48,605 nt of DNA from Ottowia sp. (GCA_017997715.1 JAGOEM010000005.1:1-48605); one strand, 5' to 3'. Shown: positions 25,761-34,558, counted from the stretch's first letter. Notes: generated by a model from the letters alone, not told the origin. Numbers and translations are program-made.

Positions 25761-26879
25761 TCAGAAGTTCAGGGTGCTGGTCGCGCCATCGCGCTCGATC
25801 TGCACACGGTCGGACAGGATCGCCAGGATGCGGTGGCCCGTGGGCAGCATGGCGCCTTCAAAGTAGCGGGTGCCATCCACGGTGACCACGTAACCAGGGT
25901 CGCCCGGCACGACGGCGGCCACGCGCTTGCCCGGGTCGCTGACGGTGGCCTCGGCCCGCGCCGGGGTGGGCGGCGCGTTGTTGAAGGGCACCAGCAGGCT
26001 CAGGCCCGACACATCGCGCCGCGCCAATGCCTGCACGCGTTCGAGCCGCGCATGGTCGCCCTCGCGCGTGTGCACATGCACCACGCCGGGGCCGCCGCTT
26101 TTCACGTCGGCGCTGATGCCGTTGAGGCGGTACACGTCCGCCACGCCGGCCGTGACCTGCTCATTCACCGTGACGGCCACGCGCGCGGGCGTCTGCCCGG
26201 CCAGCGCCTTTTCCAGCTGAGAGCGCTGGGCCAGGGTGTCCAGATGGCCGATGACGGTGAGTTGGCCATCGCGGTGCTCGGCGTCCAGCATGCCAAAGCC
26301 CAGGTGCGCCAGGGTCTGGCGCAGGTGCTGCACCTGCTCGGCCGGCTTCAGCGTGCCGGGGCCCATGGCCCAGGCCATGGTCAGCGCGCAGGCCGATACG
26401 GCCACCAGCGCGGCGCCGCCGGTCAGCAGCCGCTGCACCAGGCCGGCGCGGCGGCGCGTGGGCAGCGGCGCCGTGGCGGCGGTGTCGGTCGGCACGGCAG
26501 TATCGGCGTGGGCTTGCGCGGCAGGCGCTTCCGTCGCGGGCGCGTCGTCGAACAGCGTCGCCCATTGCGATGCGCCCAGGCGACCCACCGCCATGCGCGT
26601 GCCGCCCACGGTGAAGGGCGTGTACAAGTCCACGGCGGCGGGTTCGCCTTCGGCCAGCAAGGCGCCATCCACGCTGCAGTCGCCGCCATCGGCGCCCAGC
26701 GCCAGCGAACCGTCGTCGCGCATCAGCAGGCTGGCGCAGCTGTCGCCCGCGTCCTGCAGCACCACGTCGTTCGACCATTCGCGGCCAATGCGCAGGGTGT
26801 CGCCCAGGCGCACCGCCGAAGTGGCGCCGCGTTGCTCTCCGCTCAGGACTCTCAGCTCGTACAACAGCGTGGTATTCAT
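25761..26879 (-). CDS. sctD: Type III secretion inner-ring protein SctD
   Basis: 372-aa single-pass protein. Residues ~1-100 form an FHA-like cytoplasmic domain (ELRVLSGEQRGATSAVRLGD, LRIGREWSNDVVL). A transmembrane helix (LLTGGAALVAVSACALTMAW) at about residue 150 is followed by periplasmic BON-type domains (LRQTLAHLGFGM, LTVIGHLDTLAQRSQLEKAL). SctD surrounds SctJ and contacts SctC outside and SctK inside. ATG 26879 has a GAGGAG site; a TTG further upstream is less likely. Confidence 0.9.
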   Translation of the reverse strand: MNTTLLYELRVLSGEQRGATSAVRLGDTLRIGREWSNDVVLQDAGDSCASLLMRDDGSLALGADGGDCSVDGALLAEGEPAAVDLYTPFTVGGTRMAVGRLGASQWATLFDDAPATEAPAAQAHADTAVPTDTAATAPLPTRRRAGLVQRLLTGGAALVAVSACALTMAWAMGPGTLKPAEQVQHLRQTLAHLGFGMLDAEHRDGQLTVIGHLDTLAQRSQLEKALAGQTPARVAVTVNEQVTAGVADVYRLNGISADVKSGGPGVVHVHTREGDHARLERVQALARRDVSGLSLLVPFNNAPPTPARAEATVSDPGKRVAAVVPGDPGYVVTVDGTRYFEGAMLPTGHRILAILSDRVQIERDGATSTLNF

Positions 26880-26917
26880 CGCTCGCAACTCCTCGTCAAA
26901 GCCATCGACCGTGTCGG

Positions 26918-28858
26918 TCAATCACTGTTTTCGCCCGCCGCAGGCTGCGAAGACTGCGGGGCATCCGCCGTCGATCCGCTGCGCGGTTTGGCCCAGCTGG
27001 GTTTTTCGTGCTCGGGCATCGGCGGCACGGCCACGGCGCCGCCTGGCCGCTGCGGCCCAATGGGCGCGCTGGCGCTCATCGGCCGTCGCGCCGGCACCAG
27101 GCGCGGCGAGATCAGGAACAGGCGCTCGACGCGCTCGCCCACATCGGTGTTGGTTTTGAACAGGTTGCCCACCACCGGGATGTCGCCCAGCAGCGGCACC
27201 TTGGTCACACCTTCGGAAGTGGTTTCGCGCACCATGCCGCCGATCAGCAGGCTTTCGCCCGCCACGATCAGCGCTTGGGTGTTGACCGACGAGCGTTCGA
27301 CCACGGGGATCGAATCCACCTGCCCCTGCGGCAGGATGGTGCCGTCTTCAATCTGCACCAGCAGCTTGATGTGCACGTCCTGGCCTTCCTGGAACACGTG
27401 CGGCGTGACGCGCAGCGTGGTGCCGGCCGATACCTTGAACAGGTCCACCTCTTCGCGGCCAGCCACGCGCACGTAGAAGCTGCGGGTGTGGTCGAACAGC
27501 GCCTCGACGTTGGACAAGGTCATGACCTGCGGGCTGGACACCACGCGCGCCACGCCCTGGTTTTCCATGGCGGTGATGCGGGCGATGAAGTTGTTGCGCC
27601 CGCCCAGCACCAGCGACATGAAGCCGCCCTGGCCGAACGGCGTGATGTCCTGCACCGGTGTGCCGCCCGTCAGCCGGCCGTCGCTGCTGGTGCCGTTGCC
27701 GAACAGGAACGAAAAGCGGTCGTCGTTCAGGCGCCAGTTCACACCAAGTTCGCGCAGCCGGTCGGTCTTGAGGTCGATGATCGTGGCTTCGATCTCCAGT
27801 GCCTGCGGCTGCACGTCCAGCGACTTGATCAGCTCGTCGTAGTACGGCAGGCGGTCGGGTGTGTCGCGCACGATGATGGCGTTCAGCCGGGTGTCGGCCT
27901 CCACGCGGGCTTCATTGGTCGACGGGGCTTCGCGCAGGCCTTCCAGCATGCGGGCGTCGACCACCGCCAGTTCAACGCCACCGCCGCTGCGGCCCAAGGG
28001 GCCACTGCCCCAGGCGTTCTGCACGGTGTCGGCGGTGGGCATCATGGGGTTGGCGCCACGGGCACCCAGCGTGCCCTGGCGGCGCAGGCCCTGGTCGCGC
28101 AGGCTCTGCTCGGCGCCGTTGCGGTGCTGCGCCAGGGGCGGCGCCGAATTGCCGCGCTGCGACGTGGTCAGCAACGAACGCAGGATGGTCGCCACGCCGG
28201 GAATCACGGTGGTGCCGCCACCGAACTGGGCCGACACATCGTGCGCCCAGGCATAGCGCAGGTAATACACCTTGAAGCCCAGCGGCGCCAGGGCGGTCGA
28301 CTGGCTTTGCTGGCCGGTGGCCAGCTCGCCCACCATCTCGACAAAGCGGCGGTTACCCGAGGCGATCAAGGCGCCGTTCTGGCTGACCCGCAAGGTGTTG
28401 CGCGAATCGGTCAGCCGCATGTCGCGCGCGGTGGTCAGCACCGCGCCGGCATTGCCCTGGCGCATGGCGTAGGAACGGGTGGTGACTTCGCGCGGGGTGT
28501 AGATGTGCACCACCGAACCGTCGTAGTACGCCAGCAGGCCGAACGAGCGCAGGATGTTGTCCAGCACCCGATCGGCCGCGCCGCGGAACACGCCATTGAC
28601 CGCGCCCTTGGCGTCGCCGCTGACCGACACCGGCACATCCAGCGTGCCGAAGAAGTCCTGCAGGAAGGCGCCAATGGGTTGTTCGCGCGCGGTCATGTCG
28701 ACCTCGCGGCCTTCCAGCGGCAGCGGTGCCGCGCTGGCCGTGCCCGCCAGCAGCGCAGCCCCCAACAGGCAGCCGAGCACCAGCCCGCGCCAGCCGCCCA
28801 GGCGCGCAGTCCCGCCGCTCATTGATGTTCCGTTTGTCATTCCCATGGCAAAACGCAT
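26918..28858 (-). CDS. sctC: Type III secretion secretin SctC
   Basis: 646-aa outer-membrane secretin. Signal peptide (GLVLGCLLGAALLAGTASA), N0/N1 domains (REVDMTAREQPIGAFLQDFF, DNILRSFGLLAYYDGSVVHI), a linker rich in Asn/Gly/Arg, then the secretin core with IEATIIDLKTDRLRELGVNW, ARVVSSPQVMTLSN and the signature VPLLGDIPVVGNLFKT. The C-terminal ~60 residues are Pro/Ser-rich and may bind a pilotin. An ATG at 28846 is an alternative start with better spacing from GAGGA. Forms the outer-membrane channel of the injectisome. Confidence 0.96.
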   Translation of the reverse strand: MRFAMGMTNGTSMSGGTARLGGWRGLVLGCLLGAALLAGTASAAPLPLEGREVDMTAREQPIGAFLQDFFGTLDVPVSVSGDAKGAVNGVFRGAADRVLDNILRSFGLLAYYDGSVVHIYTPREVTTRSYAMRQGNAGAVLTTARDMRLTDSRNTLRVSQNGALIASGNRRFVEMVGELATGQQSQSTALAPLGFKVYYLRYAWAHDVSAQFGGGTTVIPGVATILRSLLTTSQRGNSAPPLAQHRNGAEQSLRDQGLRRQGTLGARGANPMMPTADTVQNAWGSGPLGRSGGGVELAVVDARMLEGLREAPSTNEARVEADTRLNAIIVRDTPDRLPYYDELIKSLDVQPQALEIEATIIDLKTDRLRELGVNWRLNDDRFSFLFGNGTSSDGRLTGGTPVQDITPFGQGGFMSLVLGGRNNFIARITAMENQGVARVVSSPQVMTLSNVEALFDHTRSFYVRVAGREEVDLFKVSAGTTLRVTPHVFQEGQDVHIKLLVQIEDGTILPQGQVDSIPVVERSSVNTQALIVAGESLLIGGMVRETTSEGVTKVPLLGDIPVVGNLFKTNTDVGERVERLFLISPRLVPARRPMSASAPIGPQRPGGAVAVPPMPEHEKPSWAKPRSGSTADAPQSSQPAAGENSD

Positions 28859-28894
28859 TCCTCTTCCCTGTTGGTTATTAAAAATGGGTGGCGC

Positions 28895-30895
28895 TCAGGT
28901 CGCTGCTTCCAGCATGGGCGCACCTTCGATGCCGATGCGGCCCAGCACTTCCAGGTGCAGCGTCGGCATGAGTTCGTGGTAGCTCAGCACGGGCGTGTCG
29001 AAGCAGTCCGCCTCGATCAGCTTGCGCACGTGCCGGCGAATGTCGACCGCGGTGACGATGGCCGCTGGCTTGTGGCGCTGCACGGCTTCGCGAAAACGCT
29101 GCATCAGCTGGCTCATCTGCGCCGGGTCCAGCGCCAGTTGCTGGGCGCCGCCGTTGACGCGCACGGCGCCGCGCAGCAGTTCTTCCAGGGGTGGTTCCAG
29201 CAGCAGCGCATTCAGGCGCCCATCGGGCGCGTGGCGGTAGCAAAGCTGGCGCTTGAGGCCGATGCGCACCAGCTCGGTCAGCGCGTACACGTCCTTTTCG
29301 CGCTGTGCGGCATCGGACAGCGTCTCCAGGATGTCGCGCAGGTTGCGTATCGCGACCTCTTCCTCGACCAGGCGGCGCAGGATCTCGGCCACGCGCGCCA
29401 GGGGCAGCGCGCGCAGTGTTTCCTTGACCACGTCGGGCAGGTCGGCGCTGGCGCGGGTCAGCAGGTGGTTGGCCTCTTGCGTGCCCAGGAACAGCGAGGT
29501 GTGGCGGCGCAGGCTTTCACGCACCGCATCGGCCAGCGCGGTGGCGGTGTGCTCGGTGGGCAAGGCGCCCTGGGCGATCGGCACCTCGTGCGCCAGCAGG
29601 CGCCAGTCGGTGGCGTGTTCGCCGTTCAAGGCCTCGTCGTCCAGGTGGACGGCGTGCACGTCGATGCGGGGCAGCCGCAGGCCGAGGTTCAGCTGGAAGT
29701 GGTCCAGCACCGTTTCCAGCTCGTGCAGCAGTTCGCGACTGACATCGGCCGACAGGCGGCCCACGGGCACTTCCAGCAGCAGCGATACCGTGGGGCGCGG
29801 CGGTGCGGCGTCGGTGGACATCAGCGTGGGGGCGGTCGGCGCGCGGCGGCGCACGGCGGCCATCTTGGGCTGCGCAAAGCGTTCCCAGCGTGCACGCAGT
29901 GCGGGCGTCAGCATGGCGCCGGCGGTGAACAGGCCCAGGCCCAACAGCACGAATACCACCGCCGGAAAGCCAGGAACCATGGCGAACAGCACGCACAGTC
30001 CGCCGGCCACCAGCAGCACGCGCGGCTTGGCCATCAGCTGGCGGCCGATGGCGTCACCCAGGTGTTTGTCGTGTTCGTCGTCGGTGGTGCGCGTGACCAG
30101 CAGGCCGGCCGACATGGCGCCCAGCAGCGCCGGAATCTGCGTGACCATGCCGTCGCCGATGGTCAGGATGGAGTACTTCACGGCGGCGTCGCCGATCGCC
30201 ATGTCCATCTGCATCACCCCGATGGCCAGGCCGCCCAGCAGGTTGATGATGATGATGATGATGCCGGCGATGGCATCGCCCTTGACGAACTTCATGGCGC
30301 CGTCCAGGCTGCCGTTCAGCTTGCTTTCGTTTTCCAGCACGCGGCGGCGGCGGCGCGCTTCGTCCTTGTCGATCAGGCCGGAGCGCAGGTCCGAGTCGAT
30401 CGACATCTGCTTGCCGGGCATGGCGTCCAGCGAGAAGCGGGCGGCGACTTCGGCCACGCGCTCCGAACCCTTGGCGATGACGATGAACTGCACCACCGTG
30501 ATGATCAGGAACACCACCATCCCAACCACCAGGTTGCCGCCGGCCACCATGTGGCCGAAGGTTTCGATGATGTGGCCCGCCTCGCCGTGCAGCAGGATCA
30601 TGCGGGTGGTGGCGATCGACAGGGCCAGCCGGAACAAGGTGCTGATCAGCAGCACACTGGGAAACACCGAGAACTCCAGCGGGTTGGCGACGTAGATCGC
30701 CAGCAGCAGCAGCAGCATGCCACCCGCAATGTTCACCGCCACCAGCACGTCGATGGCCCAGGTCGGCAGCGGGACGATCATCAGCGCGATGATCGCGACG
30801 ATGCCGGCCACCAGCGCAATGTCGGTGAAGCGCGACAGCCAGCCGCCGCGGTTGCTGGCGGCGCTGGCCGTCTGGAAGTAACTCGCCAGGCTCAC
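28895..30895 (-). CDS. sctV: Type III secretion export gate protein SctV
   Basis: 666-aa FlhA/SctV protein. The N-terminal half has about 8 membrane segments and the FHIPEP-family signature (NPLEFSVFPSVLLISTLFRL, ALSIATTRMILLHG) and RFSLDAMPGKQMSIDSDL with the DKDEARRRRR loop. The C-terminal ~300 residues form the cytosolic nonameric ring. The GTG start overlaps the preceding transglycosylase stop (GTGA), indicating translational coupling. The run of isoleucines at AGIIIIIINLLGG is encoded by a GAT/ATC-like triplet repeat near 30245-30265. Confidence 0.97.
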   Translation of the reverse strand: MSLASYFQTASAASNRGGWLSRFTDIALVAGIVAIIALMIVPLPTWAIDVLVAVNIAGGMLLLLLAIYVANPLEFSVFPSVLLISTLFRLALSIATTRMILLHGEAGHIIETFGHMVAGGNLVVGMVVFLIITVVQFIVIAKGSERVAEVAARFSLDAMPGKQMSIDSDLRSGLIDKDEARRRRRVLENESKLNGSLDGAMKFVKGDAIAGIIIIIINLLGGLAIGVMQMDMAIGDAAVKYSILTIGDGMVTQIPALLGAMSAGLLVTRTTDDEHDKHLGDAIGRQLMAKPRVLLVAGGLCVLFAMVPGFPAVVFVLLGLGLFTAGAMLTPALRARWERFAQPKMAAVRRRAPTAPTLMSTDAAPPRPTVSLLLEVPVGRLSADVSRELLHELETVLDHFQLNLGLRLPRIDVHAVHLDDEALNGEHATDWRLLAHEVPIAQGALPTEHTATALADAVRESLRRHTSLFLGTQEANHLLTRASADLPDVVKETLRALPLARVAEILRRLVEEEVAIRNLRDILETLSDAAQREKDVYALTELVRIGLKRQLCYRHAPDGRLNALLLEPPLEELLRGAVRVNGGAQQLALDPAQMSQLMQRFREAVQRHKPAAIVTAVDIRRHVRKLIEADCFDTPVLSYHELMPTLHLEVLGRIGIEGAPMLEAAT

Positions 30896-31770
30896 AGATT
30901 GGACTCCGCCGCCACACGCATCAGCGCGGGCGCAGGCCGTGCGCTGCTTACGCGGCGCAACAGGTCGTACTCGGCAATGACCTTGCGCACGTAGCCCTGG
31001 GTTTCGCGGTAGGGCGGAATCTGGCGCCCATGCTTTTCGACGGCCCCTTCGCCCGCGTTGTAGGCGGCCAGCACCAGGGGCAGGTCGTTGCCGAAGCGGC
31101 GCTGCAAGACCTTGAGGTAGCGCGCGCTGACGTCCAGGTTGGTCTGCGGATCGTGCAGGCTTCGCGCGGCGTCCACGCCAAAGCGGCGCGCCGTCGGCAC
31201 GATGACCTGCATCAGGCCATGCGCCCCGGCGTGCGAGATGGCATCGGCCTGGTGGCGCGATTCGACGCGCGCGATGGCGTGCAGCAGCAGCGGGTCAATG
31301 TCGTGTGTGCGCGCGGCGCGGTCGATCAGCGGAGCGAATGCGGCGGGGCGGGAAGCACCCACGCGCGCACCCAAGCGCGCGCTTTCGTTGGCACGCAGGC
31401 GTTCTGCGGTGCGCGCTGTGCGTGGGCCGGTGGCGCCGCCGGCACCCCGTGTGCCCGGCTGCGCCAGTGGGCCAAGCGGGCCATGGGTCAGCGGTCGGTC
31501 GTAAATCGCCAGTTGGTCGGCCAGGGCCACCGGGGGGCTGGCGCTGGCGCTGCAACCGCGCGCCAGCTGCGCCTGTGCACGGTCACTGGCCGGCAGCAGT
31601 TGATCCCAACCGCTGGAGCAAGCGCCTGGCCCCGCTTCGACCGCCGTCGCCGCTGCCACGCTCGCGCCCAGCGTCACCCACGCAAGAAAAACGGCAGCCC
31701 AGATCCGCGAAGCAAGCCATACGCTGCCCGCGGCCGCTGGCCGATCTATCCAAGGTTGCACGGGGGTCAT
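30892..31770 (-). CDS. T3SS-associated lytic transglycosylase (SLT domain)
   Basis: 292-aa protein. N-terminal signal/membrane segment (IWAAVFLAWVTLGASVAAAT), a low-complexity linker to ~140, then a C-terminal SLT domain: catalytic Glu170 in HAIARVESRHQADAISHAGA, followed by HGLMQVIVPTARRFGVD, NLDVSARYLKVLQRRFGND and LVLAAYNAGEGAVEKHG. Cleaves peptidoglycan to let the injectisome pass, like IpgF, HpaH or EtgA. It is the first gene of the operon that continues with sctV, so expression would be tied to assembly of the machine. Confidence 0.9.
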   Translation of the reverse strand: MTPVQPWIDRPAAAGSVWLASRIWAAVFLAWVTLGASVAAATAVEAGPGACSSGWDQLLPASDRAQAQLARGCSASASPPVALADQLAIYDRPLTHGPLGPLAQPGTRGAGGATGPRTARTAERLRANESARLGARVGASRPAAFAPLIDRAARTHDIDPLLLHAIARVESRHQADAISHAGAHGLMQVIVPTARRFGVDAARSLHDPQTNLDVSARYLKVLQRRFGNDLPLVLAAYNAGEGAVEKHGRQIPPYRETQGYVRKVIAEYDLLRRVSSARPAPALMRVAAESNL

Positions 31771-32072
31771 CTCTGCTGGTGGCTACAGCGGCGAGTATTG
31801 ATGACGCACTTGGCAGTTCTGTGACTAAGGTCACATTAAGTGTTTCTTGTTGTACCCCCTGGGGTTTCGTCGTGGCTCCAGTGCCGTTGGCGCACTGGCC
31901 ACTGGGGATGTGGGTTGTCACTTTTCTACCGTCGCCGATACGTACGGTTTCACTTTTCATCCTGCCGTCTTCGTACGGCAGCAGACTTGCGGCAGCATCG
32001 TCCCCTCGCGCGAGGTGACACTCCACTTGTTCCATTCATTCACGGCCCGCACCAGCGGCCCCACAGTCCTTC
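31771..32072. promoter_or_regulatory. Divergent T3SS promoter region with three palindromes
   Basis: This 302-bp gap separates the sctV-side operon from sctU. Besides the TGTGA-N6-TCACA site at 31820-31835 it has CCAGTGC (31878-31884) facing GCACTGG (31892-31898) and CTGCCGT (31962-31968) facing ACGGCAG (31975-31981). No coding frame stands out. It probably carries both promoters. Confidence 0.65.
31820..31835. promoter_or_regulatory. Perfect TGTGA-N6-TCACA site (CRP/Vfr-type)
   Basis: TGTGACTAAGGTCACA is an exact match to the consensus halves of the CRP/Vfr binding site. It lies 50 bp upstream of the transglycosylase start and about 240 bp upstream of sctU. Regulation by a cAMP receptor-like protein is inferred from the site alone. 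Confidence 0.6.
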
Positions 32073-33362
32073 ATGGCCGGTTCAGACGACAGCGGCGACA
32101 AAACAGAAAAGCCGACCCCCAAGAAGCTGAAAGACGCGCGCAAGAAGGGGGACATCACCAAAAGCAAGGACATCACGTCCACCGCAGGCATGCTGGTGAT
32201 CCTGATGCTGGCTGCGCTGGTGCTGCCCGTCGTGGGCGATCAAGTGGCCAGCCTGGTGCGCAGCAGTTTCGATCTGATTCATGAACCTTTTGCGTTGGCC
32301 GCCCCGCGCCTGGGCCGCCAGGCCGGGCTGACCCTGCTGATGGTGGTGGCCATGGTGGTGGCGCCGGTGGCGCTGGTCGGCGCGCTGGTGGAATTCATCC
32401 AGGCCGGGCCGGTGATGACCACGGAAAAGCTCAAACCCAAGGCGGAGAACATGAACCCCGCCAAGGGGCTCAAGCGCATGTTCTCGATGGACAACCTGAT
32501 CGAGCTGATCAAGTCGATCCTGAAAACCGCGCTGGTCGGCACCATCGCCTGGCTGGTGATGCGCAAGGTGCTGCCCGATCTGCCGCTGCTGGTCTCGGGC
32601 CGCCCCGAGAACGTGGGCGCGGCGCTGTGGCAGACCACCTGGCTGCTGCTGGCCTGGGCCGGCGGCTCGTTCGTGCTGGTGTCGGCGATGGATCTGGCGT
32701 GGCAGCGCTATTCCTTTTCCAAGAAGATGCGCATGAGCATGCGCGACATCCGCCGGGAGATGAAAGACGCCGAAGGCGACCCGCACCTGAAGGGCCAGCG
32801 CAAGCAGCTGCAGCAGGAATGGGCCCAGCAGGGCGCCAGCAACGCCGCCGCCAACGCACACGTGCTGGTGGTGAACCCCACGCACGTGGCCATCGCCATC
32901 TCTTACGACCGTGAAACCTGCCCCGTGCCCACCGTCACCGCCAAAGGCGAGGACGACGACGCGCTGGCCATGCGCCAGGCCGCGCAGGAAGCCGGCGTAC
33001 CGGTGCTGCGCAACATCGATCTGGCGCGCAGCCTGCTGGCCGAAGCCGAACCGGGCGAGATCGTGCCGGCCGAGCTGTTCGACATCATCGCCACCGTCAT
33101 CCTTTGGGCGCAGGAAGTGCGGCACGAGCTGGCCAAGGCGCGGGGCGAAGCCGCAGCGCACGCCGAAGACGCCGCGCGCACCCAGCCCCGCAAACGGCGC
33201 GACCCCCCGGGCGAAGACCTGACGCGCTACGACCACGCGCCGGCCGCAAACGGCCAAGCCGATACCGCCACCCGCCGCCGCTTTGCCCGCTACGTGCCGC
33301 GGCGCTGGCGCACCGGCGCGCACGGCCAAGGGCCGCGCGGCGCCCACGGGGGCCGGCCATGA
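32073..33362 (+). CDS. sctU: Type III secretion switch protein SctU
   Basis: 429-aa FlhB/SctU protein. Starts with the conserved SGDKTEKPTPKKLKDARKKG, has four membrane helices, and in the cytosolic domain the autocleavage motif N268-P-T-H271 in VVNPTHVAIAISYDR. It controls the switch from needle to effector export. Compared with typical family members (~350-360) it has about 65 extra residues at the C-terminus, rich in Arg, Pro and Gly. It is the first gene of a plus-strand pair with a FliO-like gene (ATGA overlap). Confidence 0.97.
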   Translation: MAGSDDSGDKTEKPTPKKLKDARKKGDITKSKDITSTAGMLVILMLAALVLPVVGDQVASLVRSSFDLIHEPFALAAPRLGRQAGLTLLMVVAMVVAPVALVGALVEFIQAGPVMTTEKLKPKAENMNPAKGLKRMFSMDNLIELIKSILKTALVGTIAWLVMRKVLPDLPLLVSGRPENVGAALWQTTWLLLAWAGGSFVLVSAMDLAWQRYSFSKKMRMSMRDIRREMKDAEGDPHLKGQRKQLQQEWAQQGASNAAANAHVLVVNPTHVAIAISYDRETCPVPTVTAKGEDDDALAMRQAAQEAGVPVLRNIDLARSLLAEAEPGEIVPAELFDIIATVILWAQEVRHELAKARGEAAAHAEDAARTQPRKRRDPPGEDLTRYDHAPAANGQADTATRRRFARYVPRRWRTGAHGQGPRGAHGGRP

Positions 33363-33691
33363 ACGGCGCATCCGCCGCAGTGGCCGGCAACGCCGTGGGC
33401 GCTGGGCTGTGGTCCAGCCTGCTGGTCACCGTGTTGGCACTGGCCTTCGTGCTGGCGCTGGCCTGGTTGTTTCTGCGCCTGCTCAAGCGCGCCACGACGA
33501 TGCGCTCCATCGACGGCCGCGTGCCGCCGCAGGTGGTGCAAGCCGTGCCACTGGGTGGGCGCGAGCGCCTGGTGGTGGTGCGCGATGGCGCTACCGAATA
33601 CGTGCTGGGCGTGACCGCCAACAGCGTCAGCCTGATCGACAAGCGCGTGGCGCCGTTGACCCGCACCACGCCGCCAGACGACGGTCAATAA
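33359..33691 (+). CDS. FliO-like small membrane protein
   Basis: 110-aa protein with one transmembrane helix (SLLVTVLALAFVLALAWLFL) followed by a basic stretch (RLLKRAT) and a small soluble domain (VVQAVPLGGRERLVVVRDGA, TEYVLGVTANSVSLI) that matches the FliO/FliZ pattern of a GGRERLVVV turn and LLGVT-like strand. In flagella FliO assists assembly of the FliP (SctR) ring. Injectisomes normally lack it. The ATG overlaps the sctU stop, so it is translated with the switch protein and probably serves this T3SS. Confidence 0.75.
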   Translation: MNGASAAVAGNAVGAGLWSSLLVTVLALAFVLALAWLFLRLLKRATTMRSIDGRVPPQVVQAVPLGGRERLVVVRDGATEYVLGVTANSVSLIDKRVAPLTRTTPPDDGQ

Positions 33692-33735
33692 GCATTCAGC
33701 GCCGCGAGGTCGAGTCGCGATCGCAGGCTGAAATA

Positions 33736-33790
33736 ATCAAAGCCAAATCGGCTGCAGCGCTTGATGGGCAAGCGCAAGCAGCTATCAATT
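33736..33790. repeat. Dispersed palindromic repeat, family A
   Basis: GGCTGCAGCGCTTGATGG followed by GCGCAAGCAGCTATCAATT. It lies after the FliO-like gene and before the end of the 137-aa gene and is nearly repeated at 34350-34401 together with flanking sequence. Confidence 0.75.
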
Positions 33791-33817
33791 ACGAAGTGAT
33801 TGCGCCGCGCCACGCCG

Positions 33818-34231
33818 CTACCAAACATCCTCGTTGTACTGGTCGTAAATCACCACGCCCGGGTAATTCTCGCGAATGAATTCGCCGATGAAGATGATGT
33901 CGTTGGTGTACAGCTTGTCCGGGTCGTCGCCAAAGCCGATGGCAATTTCTTTGTTGTAGCTCAGGAAATCGGGCGGCAATTGGGTCTTCTTGCCTAGGAT
34001 CTTTTGCAGCGCCTCCAAACTCAGCGTCATGCTGTCTTCCGAGCGGATCTGAAAGCGAACACGCCACCCGCGGTTCAGAAGCTGCACGACGGTCACTTTC
34101 GGAAATACAAGCTCTTTCTTAGCAATCTCATACTGCTCGATTCCTGGTAGCTCATTCTTCAGATCATGGATGAGCGCCTCGTTGTCGATGGCGTTGGTGG
34201 TGTCCTTGACGAGGGCGAAGAGCGTGAACAT
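33818..34231 (-). CDS. Unrecognised 137-aa protein
   Basis: Acidic soluble protein starting MFTLFALVKDTTNAIDNEAL and ending IGEFIRENYPGVVIYDQYNE-DVW. No signal peptide, membrane segment or motif I can name. Base composition is visibly less GC-rich than its neighbours, so it may have been acquired. Size and composition would fit an immunity or chaperone-type protein, but nothing proves this. A partial second copy of its last ~37 codons lies at 34430-34558. The ATG at 34231 has only a weak ribosome-binding site. Confidence 0.68.
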   Translation of the reverse strand: MFTLFALVKDTTNAIDNEALIHDLKNELPGIEQYEIAKKELVFPKVTVVQLLNRGWRVRFQIRSEDSMTLSLEALQKILGKKTQLPPDFLSYNKEIAIGFGDDPDKLYTNDIIFIGEFIRENYPGVVIYDQYNEDVW

Positions 34232-34349
34232 AGGTCGATCCAATTTAAGTCTTGGGCGCCGAGCGAGCGCTCAAAAAACTGGGTAAGAGAAGGCTCTGAT
34301 CGCACCCGATAGTTGACGAAATCGATGCGACTTTTCAAGACGAGAATAA

Positions 34350-34401
34350 CCGCAAAATCGGGCTGCAGCGCTTTATAGTCAAGCGCAAGCAGCTATCAAT
34401 T
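34350..34401. repeat. Dispersed palindromic repeat, family A
   Basis: GGGCTGCAGCGCTTTATAG then AAGCGCAAGCAGCTATCAAT. Part of a direct duplication that includes the repeat and the gene end next to it (compare 33736-33930). Confidence 0.75.
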
Positions 34402-34429
34402 GTGAAGTAATCTGCGGGGCGCCGGGCAG

Positions 34430-34558
34430 CTACCAAAGGTCTTCGTTATACGGGTCGTAGATCACTACGCCGGGGTAATTTTCGCGAATGAATTCGCCGA
34501 TGAAAACGATGTCGTTGGCGTACAGCTTGTCCGCGTCGTTTTCCAACAGCGCAAACAT
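34430..34558 (-). pseudogene. Internally deleted copy of the 137-aa gene
   Basis: A 42-codon frame, MFALLENDADKLYANDIVFI followed by GEFIRENYPGVVIYDPYNED-LW. Its first residues resemble the start of the 137-aa protein and the rest matches its last ~37 residues almost exactly, so about 95 codons are missing from the middle. It is open from ATG to stop, so a short product cannot be excluded, but a remnant is more likely. Confidence 0.65.

Noticed and set aside
28871..30994. Long plus-strand frame opposite sctV
   Set aside because: His/Gln/Arg-rich shadow of a strongly conserved minus-strand gene.
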